Shown: positions 9,301 through 18,285, numbered from the stretch's first letter. The stretch is 64,000 nucleotides of DNA from CALBRZ01 sp964511065 (GCA_964511065.1 CAZEEG010000010.1:1-64000), one strand, 5' to 3'. Program-made: numbers and translations. The notes: generated by a model from the letters alone, not told the origin.

Positions 9301-11019
9301 GGCCTTCTCGTTGGAAGCAAGTGTGATGAACTTGATGTGGTCGTTGACCGATGTGTCGCCGCCGGCGGTGCCTGCTTTTTCGCCGCCATCGAAATAGTTC
9401 GTAGGCTGCAGCTCGCGAATGGCATACGTGGCACCGGGCGTCAAATCGGTGAAGGTGTAGTAGCCGTTGGCATCGGTAACGGTCGATTGAACCACATTGC
9501 CATCGGCATCGAGCAGTTGTACGGTGACGCCCGCAATGCCGTAGTCGCTGCCGTCGAAAATGACGTTATCGTTATGGTCGGCGAAGACGCGGCCCGTCAG
9601 CGAAGCTGGTAACAACTCGCCAAAGTTGTACTGCTGGCCATGCTGCCCGCTGGCCGTGAACGAGACGTTGGTAATCGTATCGTTGCCAGCGAAAACGCCG
9701 CCCAGGCTGCCGATGGAGTCCTTGCCGTCGAGCCATCCGCCCGAGGGCTGAATCTCGGTCACGGTGTAGACCTGCGTGGGATCGAGATTGCCAACGGACC
9801 ATGAACCATCGGCGTCGGTGGTGGTAAAGATCGGTGAACTGCCGCCGGAGCCGACAGCGTCGATCCGAATCTGCACACCGCCGATACCGGTCTCGCCAGC
9901 GTCCTTGATGCCGTCGTTATCGGCATCGTGATAGACATGCCCACTGAGGGTGCCTGGCAACGCCTCGCCAAACTTGTGGCCGGTGCTGTGCTCGCCGCCC
10001 AGCAGTTCGATGTCGGTAATGACGTCGTGATTGGCGACCGTTCCACCCGACCCGGCCGTCGAACCTGTGCTGAAATATCCGTCGGGCTGCGTTTCTACGA
10101 TGCGGTACTTGCCTGGCTCATTGCTCGTGAAACTGAAATTGCCGTTGCTATCGGTTGTGGAGCGCAGGCCGGTGTCTTCCCACAGCCCCGTATCTTCGTT
10201 GAAGCGATAGAGCGAAAGCTCCACGTCGGGGATGCCAACTTCGCCGGTGTCGTGTTGCCCGTCCAGGTCGACGTCGTGGTAAACCGTACCGGAAATGGTG
10301 AAGGGCGTCACCTGCTGCTGGGCGCTGAAACCGGTACCGGCGGTGCGCTCGTTGGTGCCTTCGGCCGGTGGCAGGTTGGCATCCAGCGGCACATCGACAC
10401 TGCTGTCGATCATGTGATCGTAGTCATCATAGAACGTGCCGGTAGCGGTCAGATCATCGTGATGGCCGTTGGTATCGACCCACGTGGCGGTCAGCGTGGA
10501 GCCTTGGAACTCGGCACCGTCGACCAGCGAGTTGGGCGCTGAATCCAGTTCGTCCACGTCGACCAGGAAGATCAGCTTCTCGCCGGCTTCCCAGCCCTGC
10601 ACATGAATGGTTATTGTGGTCTTGTCGGGTGACAACGACCAGTAGGTGATGTCCTCGGCCTTGATGTCTGAATCGTCGGCGATGGTGAATGGGAAATATG
10701 GGCCAACACCCGGTGCGTCGCCGTCGACATCGAAGAACACGTCGCCGTTGTCGAGTATCCCGTTCTGGTTGATGTCGCCGGAGATTTCCAACTGGGTAAG
10801 CTGCGTTCCCTCGGCGCCGCCGGTCCAGGCAATTTCGAAGCGGTCACCTTCGGTCTCGAAGCTCGTCGACGACGTCTCGGTGAACACGGCCCCGATGTGG
10901 ATCGGGTCGGCCGATAGCATCAACCGCGATTCCATCTGCTCGAAGCGGCAGATTCGTGTCGTGCGCGACGTCTTGCGACCGGCGCTATCCTGGCGGCGCT
11001 GCTTCTTGAACCAGGCCAC
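6307..11019 (-). CDS. Giant SdrD/Cna-B repeat surface protein with FG-GAP-like C-terminus
   Basis: 1570 residues. The N-terminus is basic and carries a planctomycete export/anchor signature, RFEQMESRLMLSAD (about 25-38). A region with an EF-hand-like loop (GDINQNGILDNGD) follows. Then come eight SdrD B-type (Cna-B-like) beta-sandwich domains, recognisable by GxVYxDxNxxGxxDxGExG starts and YxFxxLxPGxY motifs. Domains 4-6 are nearly identical and period 113 residues. In the eighth domain the DxNxxG loop is replaced by an insertion including PPVMIRQGQTPSLIELQ. A Pro-rich linker (FIPPPPPPGPP) precedes about five GDFNGDG or GDWDGDG repeats of the FG-GAP/VCBS type, probably calcium-binding. There is no LPxTG motif, as expected in planctomycetes. 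It is likely a secreted or cell-surface adhesin or matrix protein. It lies 170 bases downstream of the WD40 gene on the same strand and may be cotranscribed. Confidence 0.92.
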   Translation of the reverse strand: MAWFKKQRRQDSAGRKTSRTTRICRFEQMESRLMLSADPIHIGAVFTETSSTSFETEGDRFEIAWTGGAEGTQLTQLEISGDINQNGILDNGDVFFDVDGDAPGVGPYFPFTIADDSDIKAEDITYWSLSPDKTTITIHVQGWEAGEKLIFLVDVDELDSAPNSLVDGAEFQGSTLTATWVDTNGHHDDLTATGTFYDDYDHMIDSSVDVPLDANLPPAEGTNERTAGTGFSAQQQVTPFTISGTVYHDVDLDGQHDTGEVGIPDVELSLYRFNEDTGLWEDTGLRSTTDSNGNFSFTSNEPGKYRIVETQPDGYFSTGSTAGSGGTVANHDVITDIELLGGEHSTGHKFGEALPGTLSGHVYHDADNDGIKDAGETGIGGVQIRIDAVGSGGSSPIFTTTDADGSWSVGNLDPTQVYTVTEIQPSGGWLDGKDSIGSLGGVFAGNDTITNVSFTASGQHGQQYNFGELLPASLTGRVFADHNDNVIFDGSDYGIAGVTVQLLDADGNVVQSTVTDANGYYTFTDLTPGATYAIRELQPTNYFDGGEKAGTAGGDTSVNDHIKFITLASNEKATGYDFAELPPASLSGYVYGDLNNSGTKDGGEPGLANVEMELVDADGNVVRTTKTDSNGFYKFDNLEHGTYTVRQAEQPTGWFDGLDTAGSAGGTPHNPGDRITGVSLAIGEVATNYNFGELPPASLSGYVYGDLNNSGTKDGGEPGLANVEMELVDADGNVVRTTKTDSNGFYKFDNLEHGTYTVRQVEQPTGWFDGLDTAGSAGGTPQNPGDMITSVSLAPGQDATNYNFGELPPASLSGYVYGDMNNSGTRDSGEPGLANVEMELVDADGNVVRTTKTDSNGFYKFDHLPPGVYTVRQVEQPAGWYDGQESAGSVGGTPDNPGDSIRDITLNQGVHAVNYNFGELPPGSIAGYVFRDDDGDCHRDPGEPGIANVKIELLDQDGNVVATTFTDSDGQFKFENVAPGVYSLRETQPDGYYDSDDHAGTAGGFAHNPGDLITGIHLSAAQHATDYHFCEVGPGSISGYVFQDGPPVMIRQGQTPSLIELQSQRNGQFTSDDTPLAGVQLFLADANGNLIRDANGNPVTTFTDANGFYRFSGLAPGQYVILQAQPQGYYDGIDTPGTTGGVAANFGNEGHPALAGINHGYNAIAAVTVVGSQESRFNNFSEIAVTEVPFIPPPPPPGPPAPKLPLNEPAPLHFAQGPPIHGAQLVSAPHSNIDLYFGTGGTVQSSAYSWHLSVIDAGNPRGGSAEGESLVSVSDATFDVFTSTHKAELRNGYFVLPQEGLAEDQVLNFGREGAIPIAGDFNGDGFAEVGVFVDGHWYIDLNGNGVWDDGDLWAKLGNAGDLPVVGDWDGDGKDDIGIFGPEWPGDPRAVMSEPGLPDRQNETSGARKNMPPRPYDTSLGHRTLKRTANGELRTDVIDHVFYFGGARDIPVAGDWNGDGVDTIGVFMNGTWILDDNGDGRWLPGETMVELGQAGDMPVVGDFNGDGVTDLGVFRDGKWMIDINGNHTFDPDDLYIEFGQPGDMPVVADWDGDGIDEVGVYRQGVIQRPDL
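8370..9290. repeat. Near-identical 339-bp direct repeats inside the surface-protein gene
   Basis: Three consecutive copies with an exact 339-bp period: the same GTCGAACTTGTAGAAGCCG-type segment recurs near 8433, 8772 and 9111. The second and third copies are almost base-for-base identical over most of the unit; the first is more diverged at its edges. The period keeps the reading frame (113 codons) and each copy encodes one SdrD B-type domain. Confidence 0.85.
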
Positions 11020-11189
11020 GATGAACCTCCGTGTTCCTAATCGTCCCAGGGGATTGTTCTCTATGGTGCCAGGCGCATCCCGCGCCGGCTCGATGTTGCC
11101 ACAACCAACATTGCCCCGAAAAACGCCTTCATCGCCCAGATGGTGGTCTCTGCCCGGGTGGATGTTGCCATTCGCCGGCGGCAGCTGGG

Positions 11190-12239
11190 CTATCGGGTGG
11201 GAAAGCCCGGCAGGTTAGCCGTGTTTCCCGGCCCGCGGCGATCGAGATTCCAGAGCATGATGGTCGTGTCGTAACTGCCCGAAATGAGCAGGTTGCGCTG
11301 GCGATCGAGGGTCAGCGAAGTCACGGTGCCCGTGTGGCCCACCAACCGATACAGTTCGGCCTGGTTGGGCAGGTCCCACACCCGCACCATGTTGTCGGTC
11401 CCGCCGGTCACCAGACGGTTGTTATCCAGGAAAAGCATCGTGAGCACGCGGCCTGGACGGCTGGGCAACGTGTGCAACAGTTCGCCCGATCGGACGTCGT
11501 ACACCGAGACATTCAGGCCTTCACCACCGGTGGCAACCTTGGAGCCATCGGGCGAGAATTCCACCGACCGCAACCGGCGGCGGTCGACTCGGATCTGGTG
11601 AAGCCGCTGCCCGCTGCCAATGTCCCAAATGGTCAACTGGCCGTCCTGTCCGACCGCGGCCAGCTTCTGACCATCAGGTGAAAATGCCAAGGCCCGCATA
11701 TCGCGGCACGGGCATTCAAACTCGGTGAGCAGGTCGCCCTCGGTGCGGAACAAGCTCAACTTGGGCGTGAACCCAACCACACCAAACAGAGCACCTTGCG
11801 GATCGAATTGGGCGGCGTAGATCGCCGGGGTGTTCAACGACAATGCCCGCAGTTGTTCGCCGGTTTGCACGTCCCAGAACAAAATGGAACGGTCCTCGCC
11901 AGCGGAAATGAGCATCCGCCCATCACGGCTGAAGGATACGGTCCGCACCCAGTCTCGGTGGCCCCGCAGTACGCGGATCAACTGGCCGTCCTTCACGTTC
12001 CAGACGCGGACAAAGTGATCGTCCCCGGCGGCGGCAATTTGCGCACCATCGGGGCTGATCGCCACCGTCGAGATCACCGAGGCCTGGGCCTGTGTCGGAT
12101 CGCGCGGAACCTGGATGGTTTGCTGCGGTGGAATCACCGCGGGCGGGTCGGCCTGGGCGGCGGTGGAAAGTCCGAGTTGAATGGAAAGCACCAAGCCGCA
12201 CGGTGCCAGCAAGGCCATTTGCCATCGCCGTGTCATCAT
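11190..12239 (-). CDS. Secreted seven-bladed WD40 repeat protein
   Basis: 349 residues with a signal peptide (MMTRRWQMALLAPCG..., likely cut near AAQA at about 31) and then seven WD40 units. The blade ends can be read as VRVWN, ILFWD, LSLFR, LTIWD, VSVYD, VRVWD and IMLWN, enough for one closed propeller that fills almost the whole mature protein. No enzymatic domain is fused. Such proteins are protein-interaction scaffolds; an exported stand-alone propeller is typical of planctomycetes. It precedes the giant SdrD-type gene on the same strand with a 170-base gap, so the two may be coexpressed and the propeller could act in the cell envelope with it (inference). Confidence 0.9.
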   Translation of the reverse strand: MMTRRWQMALLAPCGLVLSIQLGLSTAAQADPPAVIPPQQTIQVPRDPTQAQASVISTVAISPDGAQIAAAGDDHFVRVWNVKDGQLIRVLRGHRDWVRTVSFSRDGRMLISAGEDRSILFWDVQTGEQLRALSLNTPAIYAAQFDPQGALFGVVGFTPKLSLFRTEGDLLTEFECPCRDMRALAFSPDGQKLAAVGQDGQLTIWDIGSGQRLHQIRVDRRRLRSVEFSPDGSKVATGGEGLNVSVYDVRSGELLHTLPSRPGRVLTMLFLDNNRLVTGGTDNMVRVWDLPNQAELYRLVGHTGTVTSLTLDRQRNLLISGSYDTTIMLWNLDRRGPGNTANLPGFPTR

Positions 12240-12593
12240 AGCGGTTGAGCCCTTTGCAACGGGGAGCAGGGGGGATCATGGCGTACCCGTGGGGACAGCT
12301 TGCGCGCAGCCGATCCTACCGGGACACTACCTTCTATCGGCCCGCTGCGCTCATTAAGGAAAGTCGAAATTGGCAAACATTGACGGCTGTTCCACAACGG
12401 CCGAAAACTACGGCGGTTGGATGAACGGTGGAATGTTCCGATTGGGGGGGCAGCATACTGACAGGCAGCTTGGCGGCACGCTGAACGCGGCGCATCGGTG
12501 CGATCAGCGCCGCCATGACCGGTATTGGCGGTCGTGCTGGCGCTGCCGTTACGGCTGGCACAATTTGGCATTTCCCGCCGTCCCGCAATGCGC
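12240..12593. other. Intergenic region between the gapdh terminator and the WD40 gene
   Basis: About 350 bases upstream of the WD40 gene start, so the promoter for the WD40/SdrD pair should lie here. I see no gene and no clear promoter consensus. Confidence 0.4.
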
Positions 12594-12637
12594 AACAAAA
12601 ACGCCCGCGAGGCCGATGACATCAGCCTCGCGGGCGT
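12594..12637 (-). terminator. Intrinsic terminator of the glyceraldehyde-3-phosphate dehydrogenase gene
   Basis: A 13-bp perfect stem (ACGCCCGCGAGGC at 12601-12613 with its complement at 12625-12637) and an 11-nt loop. On the minus strand it is followed by TTTTGTTG. It lies 44 bases after the gap stop codon. Confidence 0.88.
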
Positions 12638-12681
12638 TGGATTCTCCGTCGGTGGCACGGTTGGGGTGCCGCTGCGCAGGA

Positions 12682-13707
12682 CTACTTAAGCTGCTTGCCC
12701 ATCTTCTCGATGAGATCGACGCTGCGGCAGCTATACCCCCATTCGTTGTCGTACCAGGAAACAACTTTCAGCAGGTTACCATCGACCACCTGGGTGAAGT
12801 CGGAGGCGAAGATCGAACTGTGCGAGTCGCCGATGATGTCGGTCGAAACCAGCGGATCGGTGGTGTAGCACAGGATGTTCTTCAGCGGGCCTTCGGCCGC
12901 CTCCTTCATCGCCTGGTTCACTTCTTCCGGAGTGACCGATTTGGCCATCTCGCAGGTCAGGTCCACCACGCTCCCGGTGGCAACCGGCACGCGGAAGGCG
13001 ATTCCCGTCAGCTTGCCCTTGAGCTCAGGGATCACCAGGCCGACCGCTTTCGCGGCGCCGGTGCTGGTGGGGATGATGTTCTGCGCCGCGGCCCGGGCAC
13101 GGTAGGGATCCTTGTGCGGCAGGTCCTGCACGTTTTGATCGTTGGTGTAGGCGTGGACCGTGGTCATCAGCCCTTTGACGATGCCAAACTTCTCGTGCAG
13201 CACCTTGGCGACCGGCGCCAGGCAGTTGGTGGTGCAACTGGCGTTGGAAACGCACTTGAGGTCCGGGGTGAGCTTGTCGTCGTTGACGCCCAGCACGCAG
13301 GTCAGGTCGGCACCGTCCTTGGCCGGGGCCGAAAGCACGACCCGCTTGGCGCCCGCCTTAAGATGCGTGTCGTAGCCGGGCTTCTCGTCGGTGGCCCGCG
13401 CGGTGAAGATGCCGGTGCTTTCCAGGGCGATGTCCACATTCAATTCGCCCCAGGGAAGCTTGCTGGGGTCGCGCTCGGAGAGGGCCCGGATCTTCTTGCC
13501 GTCGACGGTCAGGTATTCATCGTCGAACGATACGGTACCCGGATAACGCCGGTGCGTGCTGTCGTACTTCAGCAGCGTGGCCAGCATTTCGTTGCTGGTA
13601 AGGTCGTTGATGGCGACCACTTCGAAGACGTCCGGACGAGACATCAAATTCCGGAAGACAAGTCGGCCGATACGCCCGAAGCCGTTGATTGCGACGCGAA
13701 TTGGCAC
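12682..13707 (-). CDS. gap: Glyceraldehyde-3-phosphate dehydrogenase, type I
   Basis: 341 residues, the normal length. It converts glyceraldehyde 3-phosphate, NAD and phosphate to 1,3-bisphosphoglycerate in glycolysis, and the reverse in gluconeogenesis, in the cytosol. The NAD-binding start INGFGRIGR (8-16), catalytic SNASCTTNC with Cys158, and His185 in TVHAYT are intact. The GTG at 13707 is chosen because AAGGAG lies 8 bases before it and homology begins at once; the frame stays open to 13878 but that extension is not GAPDH-like. It is monocistronic, with its own strong terminator. Confidence 0.97.
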   Translation of the reverse strand: MPIRVAINGFGRIGRLVFRNLMSRPDVFEVVAINDLTSNEMLATLLKYDSTHRRYPGTVSFDDEYLTVDGKKIRALSERDPSKLPWGELNVDIALESTGIFTARATDEKPGYDTHLKAGAKRVVLSAPAKDGADLTCVLGVNDDKLTPDLKCVSNASCTTNCLAPVAKVLHEKFGIVKGLMTTVHAYTNDQNVQDLPHKDPYRARAAAQNIIPTSTGAAKAVGLVIPELKGKLTGIAFRVPVATGSVVDLTCEMAKSVTPEEVNQAMKEAAEGPLKNILCYTTDPLVSTDIIGDSHSSIFASDFTQVVDGNLLKVVSWYDNEWGYSCRSVDLIEKMGKQLK

Positions 13708-14351
13708 GGTTTCCAACTCCTTGATGCGGGGGGATGAACGAGCGGCAGCGCGTTGTGAGTCCCGGTGCTGGAACTCGCCGCGACACCGATAGTCGAAACA
13801 CTTGCAGACCGGACGCCGCGGAAACCGGCTGCTCTGCTTTTTCCGGCAAGGATGAGCCGCCCCGGCCAGGATTCGCACCCGAAAACGAGCCCAGCTTCGT
13901 CGGACGGTTCGCCGATCAACATAGCGCTTGACCGGCAGACTGTCAACGCACCCCCGGTTCGCGACTCTTCGATCCTATCGTTTTACGATCAAAGGACTAA
14001 GGTACGTCCAACCGCCGTCGATGCCCACCCCTCTCCCCGTCCGGAGAACTACCTTCCCTGCCATGATGATTTTGGAAGTTAAAAGCGCAAATGCGGGGCT
14101 GCAACCGTGGTCCAATCAGGACCCACGCGGCGAGCTCGTTTGAGTGCGAGTATCAAGAATCGTGAACCGTGTGTACGACATTTCGTGAGGGGTTAGGACG
14201 GGCTGCCCCCCACGGGTTCTGCATCGTCGGCGATGGGCAATTCATCACACGCTTTGGGAATCACCGGTAACGTCTGATGCATCCCGCGGCCAACACACCA
14301 TCGTCCCATACCCACATTCGGCTCGGGGGGGAGGGGGCTGGCATGGCGATG
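13708..14351. other. Non-coding gap upstream of gap
   Basis: About 640 bases. The gap promoter should lie near the right side of its start codon. The open frames give low-complexity Arg/Pro translations. No repeat, tRNA or gene is seen. Confidence 0.4.
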
Positions 14352-14647
14352 CTACTGCGGCGGCATTGGCAGGCCTGCGCGGAGAAACCATCGAGCCCAG
14401 AGGGCCAAGGCGGAAAGCAGGCTCACGCCTGCGATGCTCAAGCCGCCAAGGTGGAGCCATATGACGGAAGTGCCCATGGCCTCGGTCGAAACGATGAACT
14501 CATCAATCGCCGAGGGAAGCGCCTGGGGATCGAGCACCGGTGTCGGCATCCAGTGAGTCGCGACTGTCGGTGCCGCGAAGGCATCAACCAATCCCAATAC
14601 GCCTGCCGCGATCGCGCATACAATGCCGGCCCGATGGCGCTGCTCAT
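14352..14647 (-). pseudogene. Small membrane protein gene with an apparent early frameshift
   Basis: A strong ribosome binding site (AAGAGGAGGCAAGCGG) is followed by an ATG at 14647, but this frame gives a domain-less Arg-rich peptide. The next frame, shifted by one base from about the seventh codon on, reads through a hydrophobic helix (AGIVCAIAAGVLGLVDAF), a polar loop (HWMPTPVLDPQALPSAIDEF) and a second helix (VIWLHLGGLSIAGVSLLSAL) to a stop at 14352. One extra G in the GGG run near 14630 would join the two into a sensible protein of about 98 residues with two membrane segments. It is either a real frameshift mutation, a sequencing indel, or a gene using a TTG start at 14597. It lies 38 bases before the end of the AsmA-like gene's reading frame, on the same strand and downstream of it. 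Confidence 0.5.
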
Positions 14648-14685
14648 CCGCTTGCCTCCTCTTGCAGCGCCGCGTGAGACGGCCG

Positions 14686-17600
14686 TTACCGCGGGCCGAA
14701 CAGGCGTTTCAAACCCTGGTCCAGGTTCTGGAACAGGCTTTCGGACTTGAGTTCTTGATTCAGTTCCTGCACTCCACGGTCCAGCAGCTTTTGCAGCGCA
14801 TCGCCGCCGGCCCGCTGCAGGTTATCGTCGCTCAGCAGGCCCGCAATGGCCTGCGAACTGAGTCGGCTGCGGTCGATCCGCGGTTGGCTCAGCGTACCGT
14901 GGATCGGGATTTCCAGACCCTGTGTTTGCAGACCCGCCAGGGCGGGCACCTGGGCAAACAGCTTGGGGGCATGGACGTGGGCGACGATGGCCAGCGACTG
15001 GTCCAAGCCCACCGAGCCTCGGGTGCTCACGGTGACGTCGTCGAAATCCAGGACCAGGTTCTGGTGGTACACCCGGCCATCCACCAGGCGGTAATTGATG
15101 ACCGATTCCCGTTGGAGCCGCGCGACTTCCGCGCGGGTAAATCCGCTCGTCTTACCGCCGGCCAGGCGCACAGCATTGATCGAACCGGCGATCAAATGCA
15201 ACAGCGGGCCCGGCGTGATGGTGATATCGTGTACGTACATCCGGCCGGCAATTTCAGCGTCTTTAGCATCGCCCAAGGGGATGCGGCAACCGCCCGTATC
15301 CAGCGAGAACCGTCCTTGGGGCCTGGTGGCGTTTGCCAGCAGCGGGGCAATGTACTTCAATCCGCGGCTGCACATTTCCTCGGTCACTTCCACCTGCTCA
15401 AACAGCATGCCCGGCTCCAAGTGGAATTCGGGGCGCGGTGTGGTGAGCACAATTCGCGGTTCGGCCCGCACGCGGCCATTGTTCACGGCCAGGTCAAACG
15501 GTTTGATGCCCAGCGTTCCTTGGTACAGGTAACCTTGAATCTCGCCCGAACCCGCCCGGAAGCCGTAGGCTTCGATAGCGGTCCAGTCAACCGTGGTGGC
15601 AGCGCTCCACTGGGCCAATGGACTGGCTGCGGGCGTATTGACCGAGGCTGCCACGCCGCGCTCGCCCGCGTCCCACAACGGCCCGCTGACTTGGAACGGG
15701 CGAGGTCGCCGAACGAGGGCAATGTTGACGCCATCGCCAATGTACGGCCGCAGCAGCGGAAGCAGCGATTCGTAGTCGTAATCGACACTACCCATCAATG
15801 CCAGCATCGCGTGCGTTGAGACACCGCTGATCGCACCTTGGCCCTGGAGCCGCAACGAGCGGCTATCCACCTGCACGCGGTCGATTTGTACGGCATCCTG
15901 CTGTTCGTCGTAGCGGGCCAGCGTGGCCAATGAAATGGAAGGCTCGCTCCAGGTCCAATCCGCACCGGCCGCCTTAGCATCTTTCCAAAGCAGTTGGAGG
16001 TCGTATTGGCTGCGGCGATCCGCCTGCGATACCTGGGCAGTTCCCTTCACCGTTCCGGCCATCTGCCATTGAGCCAGTGCCCGGTGCCAAGGCCGTAACC
16101 GGGCCAGGTCGCCGGAGAACGACACGGTGCCGTAGAATTGCGGCGCCCGTTGCAGAGGCAGGTCGAGCACGGCTTCGCGGGTGTCGATGCTGAAGGAATT
16201 ACCGGTAAGCACCAGTTGACCGATCTCGGCCCGGCGCACGGCCTGGTTCCACGAGGCATCGATCGCCAGCTGGACCTGCGGATCGTCGATTTTCCAGTCA
16301 CCGGTACGCAGGCTGAGATTGTCGACAATCGCCTGCGACTGCCGCAGGGTCACAAACTCCTTGGACGCCGTGCCAAAGGCGGACATGCGGAGGAAGCCTT
16401 GGGCCGAAACCTCGGGCAGCGGTCCGGTGAGTGGTTCCAGCCGAGCAATCAGTTGTGGCAGTTCGCCTTCCAGATCGAGCCGCAGCGGCCAGGCCGACGC
16501 GGCTTGGACGCGAGGCACGGCCTCCATAAGCGTGGCCTTGAGCCGCTCAGAGCCACTTTCAACCCGCAGCACTCCCGATTGCAAACTCCGCAGCTTGAAC
16601 TCGGCGTCGGTGGAGCCAGAGGCCTTGACCAGCGCTAACAGGCGAGGTTCGCGCCAAGGGGCCTTGCCGGGCAAGGTGAACTCGAAATCCTGAATCTGGC
16701 ACTCATATTGGCCTTCAAAGGAGCCATCGGGCTGCTGCTCCCAGTGCAGGTAGCTCCAGCCATCGCCGCCGAATCGGCAGGAACCCAGATCGACGAACCG
16801 CCCCAGCTCGGCAGCCAACCGGTCGAGATCGTGTTCGGCTGCCACGGCGAACGAGCGCGACGTGCCTTCGGCATCGAGCACCAGGAAGTCCGACTCGCAA
16901 TGCAGCAGGTCGATTGCGAGGCCCAGCGGCGTTTCGCGCGCTTTGAGCTCCATGCGGATCGGACGGTCCCACACGATGCGCTGTCCGGCGTTAAAGCCGG
17001 TGAGATTGGTCGTCACCACCTGAGCATGCCAGGCCATGCCATCGGTGCCTATCCGATGGGTGAGGTTGGCCTGCACGTTGCCCGACTCCACCTGGGTGCC
17101 GGGCCGGATGTGCAGCGTATTGGGCAACAGCCGCGCCAGGCGAGCGAGGTCAATTCGGGCAATCACGTCGTATTCGTGCGACCGCAGCGCTTGCAGCAGG
17201 GTTTGCCAGTCGTTGGTGATGGGGAATTCAAGCCGCCCGCCAAACTGAAGATCGCCCACCTCGCTGAAGGCATTGAACTCCTGGACGATGACGCGGTTGC
17301 CGTGACGGTAAAGCTGGCAAGGCACCTGTAGCTGTTCAAATTGCAGCGTGTCGCGGCCCAACGACGGATCGCGAATCGACAACTGCTGGGCCCGCAGCTC
17401 GCCGGTCAGCGAAGCCGTGGTCAGCCCAGACTCTTCACCCCAGTGAAACGTGTTGCTGCCTGTCAACCAGCCAGAGACCTCCAAGCCGGGCCGAATGCGG
17501 CGAAGGATCGGGTGCAACAGTTGGAGCGGCAGGTTATCGGCATGAACCGTCAGCAGGCCGCTTGGTTCGACGGCGATCACGTCGCCCACGGTCGATTCAA

Positions 17601-18285
17601 AGGTGGCGGAAAACTGCGAGGCCCGGTCCGGCTGCGCCACTTCTCCCGAGGCCTCCATTTGCAGCGGTGGCAGCCCATCGGGATTGAGCGTGACTTTGGC
17701 CTGAAAGCGATCGATGCGCCACCGGGTCTGGTTCGTTTGGTCTTCAATCACAAAGACGCCATCGCGCACGTGCACCACGGCATTGGGCACTGGCTGCGTG
17801 GAAGGCCGATTGAGAATCTGGGCCAGCAGCGCTTCGAGATTGCTGTCGCGCTGGGCGAACTGGATGCGCAGTTCCGGCGATTCGATGTCGATCGCGCCAT
17901 ACTGGTTGTCACCCGTCAGCAGCGCGAGCAGGGTTTGGTGTAACTTGATCGTCTTGGCCTGGGCAATCAGATTGCCATCAGGCTCCCGGACTTCAACGTC
18001 GGTCAGTACCACGGGCGAAAACCAGCCCAGCGAGGCGCTGCCCGCCGTGACCGTACCGTTCAAGTCGCTGCACACTGAGCCAAGGATCACGTTGCGCAGC
18101 GGCGTATGCGCCGCGATCATGGGGGCGGCCCAAGCCAGCAGCAGCAACCCGGCCCCCAAGAGCAGCCACTTTCGCACGCGGGCGGCGCGCGAAGGGCGGC
18201 GCGGCGTATAGCCGATCTCTCGGTCGCGCTCGGCGATATTGGGCCGTGTGCGGAATCGACGCCCGGTTCGGGTCGGGGTGCGCAT
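14686..18285 (-). CDS. AsmA-like large envelope protein
   Basis: 1199 residues. A basic N-terminus is followed by one membrane helix (about 39-60, KWLLLGAGLLLLAWAAPMIA) and then a very long mostly beta-strand region. The start of the exported part (HTPLRNVILGSV..NGTVTAGSASLGWFSPVVLTDVEV) resembles AsmA/TamB/YhdP proteins. The last 200 residues (SGFTRAEVARLQRESVINYRL.. then VSTRGSVGLDQSL) match the AsmA-like C-terminal pattern. Proteins of this group form long hydrophobic grooves thought to move phospholipids between inner and outer membranes. The start at 18285 is chosen because AAGGA lies 8 bases upstream; an ATG at 18294 and more upstream frame are also open. No other envelope-transport gene is adjacent. 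Confidence 0.82.
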   Translation of the reverse strand: MRTPTRTGRRFRTRPNIAERDREIGYTPRRPSRAARVRKWLLLGAGLLLLAWAAPMIAAHTPLRNVILGSVCSDLNGTVTAGSASLGWFSPVVLTDVEVREPDGNLIAQAKTIKLHQTLLALLTGDNQYGAIDIESPELRIQFAQRDSNLEALLAQILNRPSTQPVPNAVVHVRDGVFVIEDQTNQTRWRIDRFQAKVTLNPDGLPPLQMEASGEVAQPDRASQFSATFESTVGDVIAVEPSGLLTVHADNLPLQLLHPILRRIRPGLEVSGWLTGSNTFHWGEESGLTTASLTGELRAQQLSIRDPSLGRDTLQFEQLQVPCQLYRHGNRVIVQEFNAFSEVGDLQFGGRLEFPITNDWQTLLQALRSHEYDVIARIDLARLARLLPNTLHIRPGTQVESGNVQANLTHRIGTDGMAWHAQVVTTNLTGFNAGQRIVWDRPIRMELKARETPLGLAIDLLHCESDFLVLDAEGTSRSFAVAAEHDLDRLAAELGRFVDLGSCRFGGDGWSYLHWEQQPDGSFEGQYECQIQDFEFTLPGKAPWREPRLLALVKASGSTDAEFKLRSLQSGVLRVESGSERLKATLMEAVPRVQAASAWPLRLDLEGELPQLIARLEPLTGPLPEVSAQGFLRMSAFGTASKEFVTLRQSQAIVDNLSLRTGDWKIDDPQVQLAIDASWNQAVRRAEIGQLVLTGNSFSIDTREAVLDLPLQRAPQFYGTVSFSGDLARLRPWHRALAQWQMAGTVKGTAQVSQADRRSQYDLQLLWKDAKAAGADWTWSEPSISLATLARYDEQQDAVQIDRVQVDSRSLRLQGQGAISGVSTHAMLALMGSVDYDYESLLPLLRPYIGDGVNIALVRRPRPFQVSGPLWDAGERGVAASVNTPAASPLAQWSAATTVDWTAIEAYGFRAGSGEIQGYLYQGTLGIKPFDLAVNNGRVRAEPRIVLTTPRPEFHLEPGMLFEQVEVTEEMCSRGLKYIAPLLANATRPQGRFSLDTGGCRIPLGDAKDAEIAGRMYVHDITITPGPLLHLIAGSINAVRLAGGKTSGFTRAEVARLQRESVINYRLVDGRVYHQNLVLDFDDVTVSTRGSVGLDQSLAIVAHVHAPKLFAQVPALAGLQTQGLEIPIHGTLSQPRIDRSRLSSQAIAGLLSDDNLQRAGGDALQKLLDRGVQELNQELKSESLFQNLDQGLKRLFGPR

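Noticed and set aside
6085..9612. Long plus-strand open frames (6085-7809 and 7834-9612)
   Set aside because: They are the mirror of the repetitive surface-protein gene on the minus strand. Their repeats only reflect its repeats, and they have no domain or ribosome binding site.
12370..13737. 455-codon plus-strand frame over gap
   Set aside because: Antisense of an intact GAPDH gene with high GC at third positions, a typical shadow frame.
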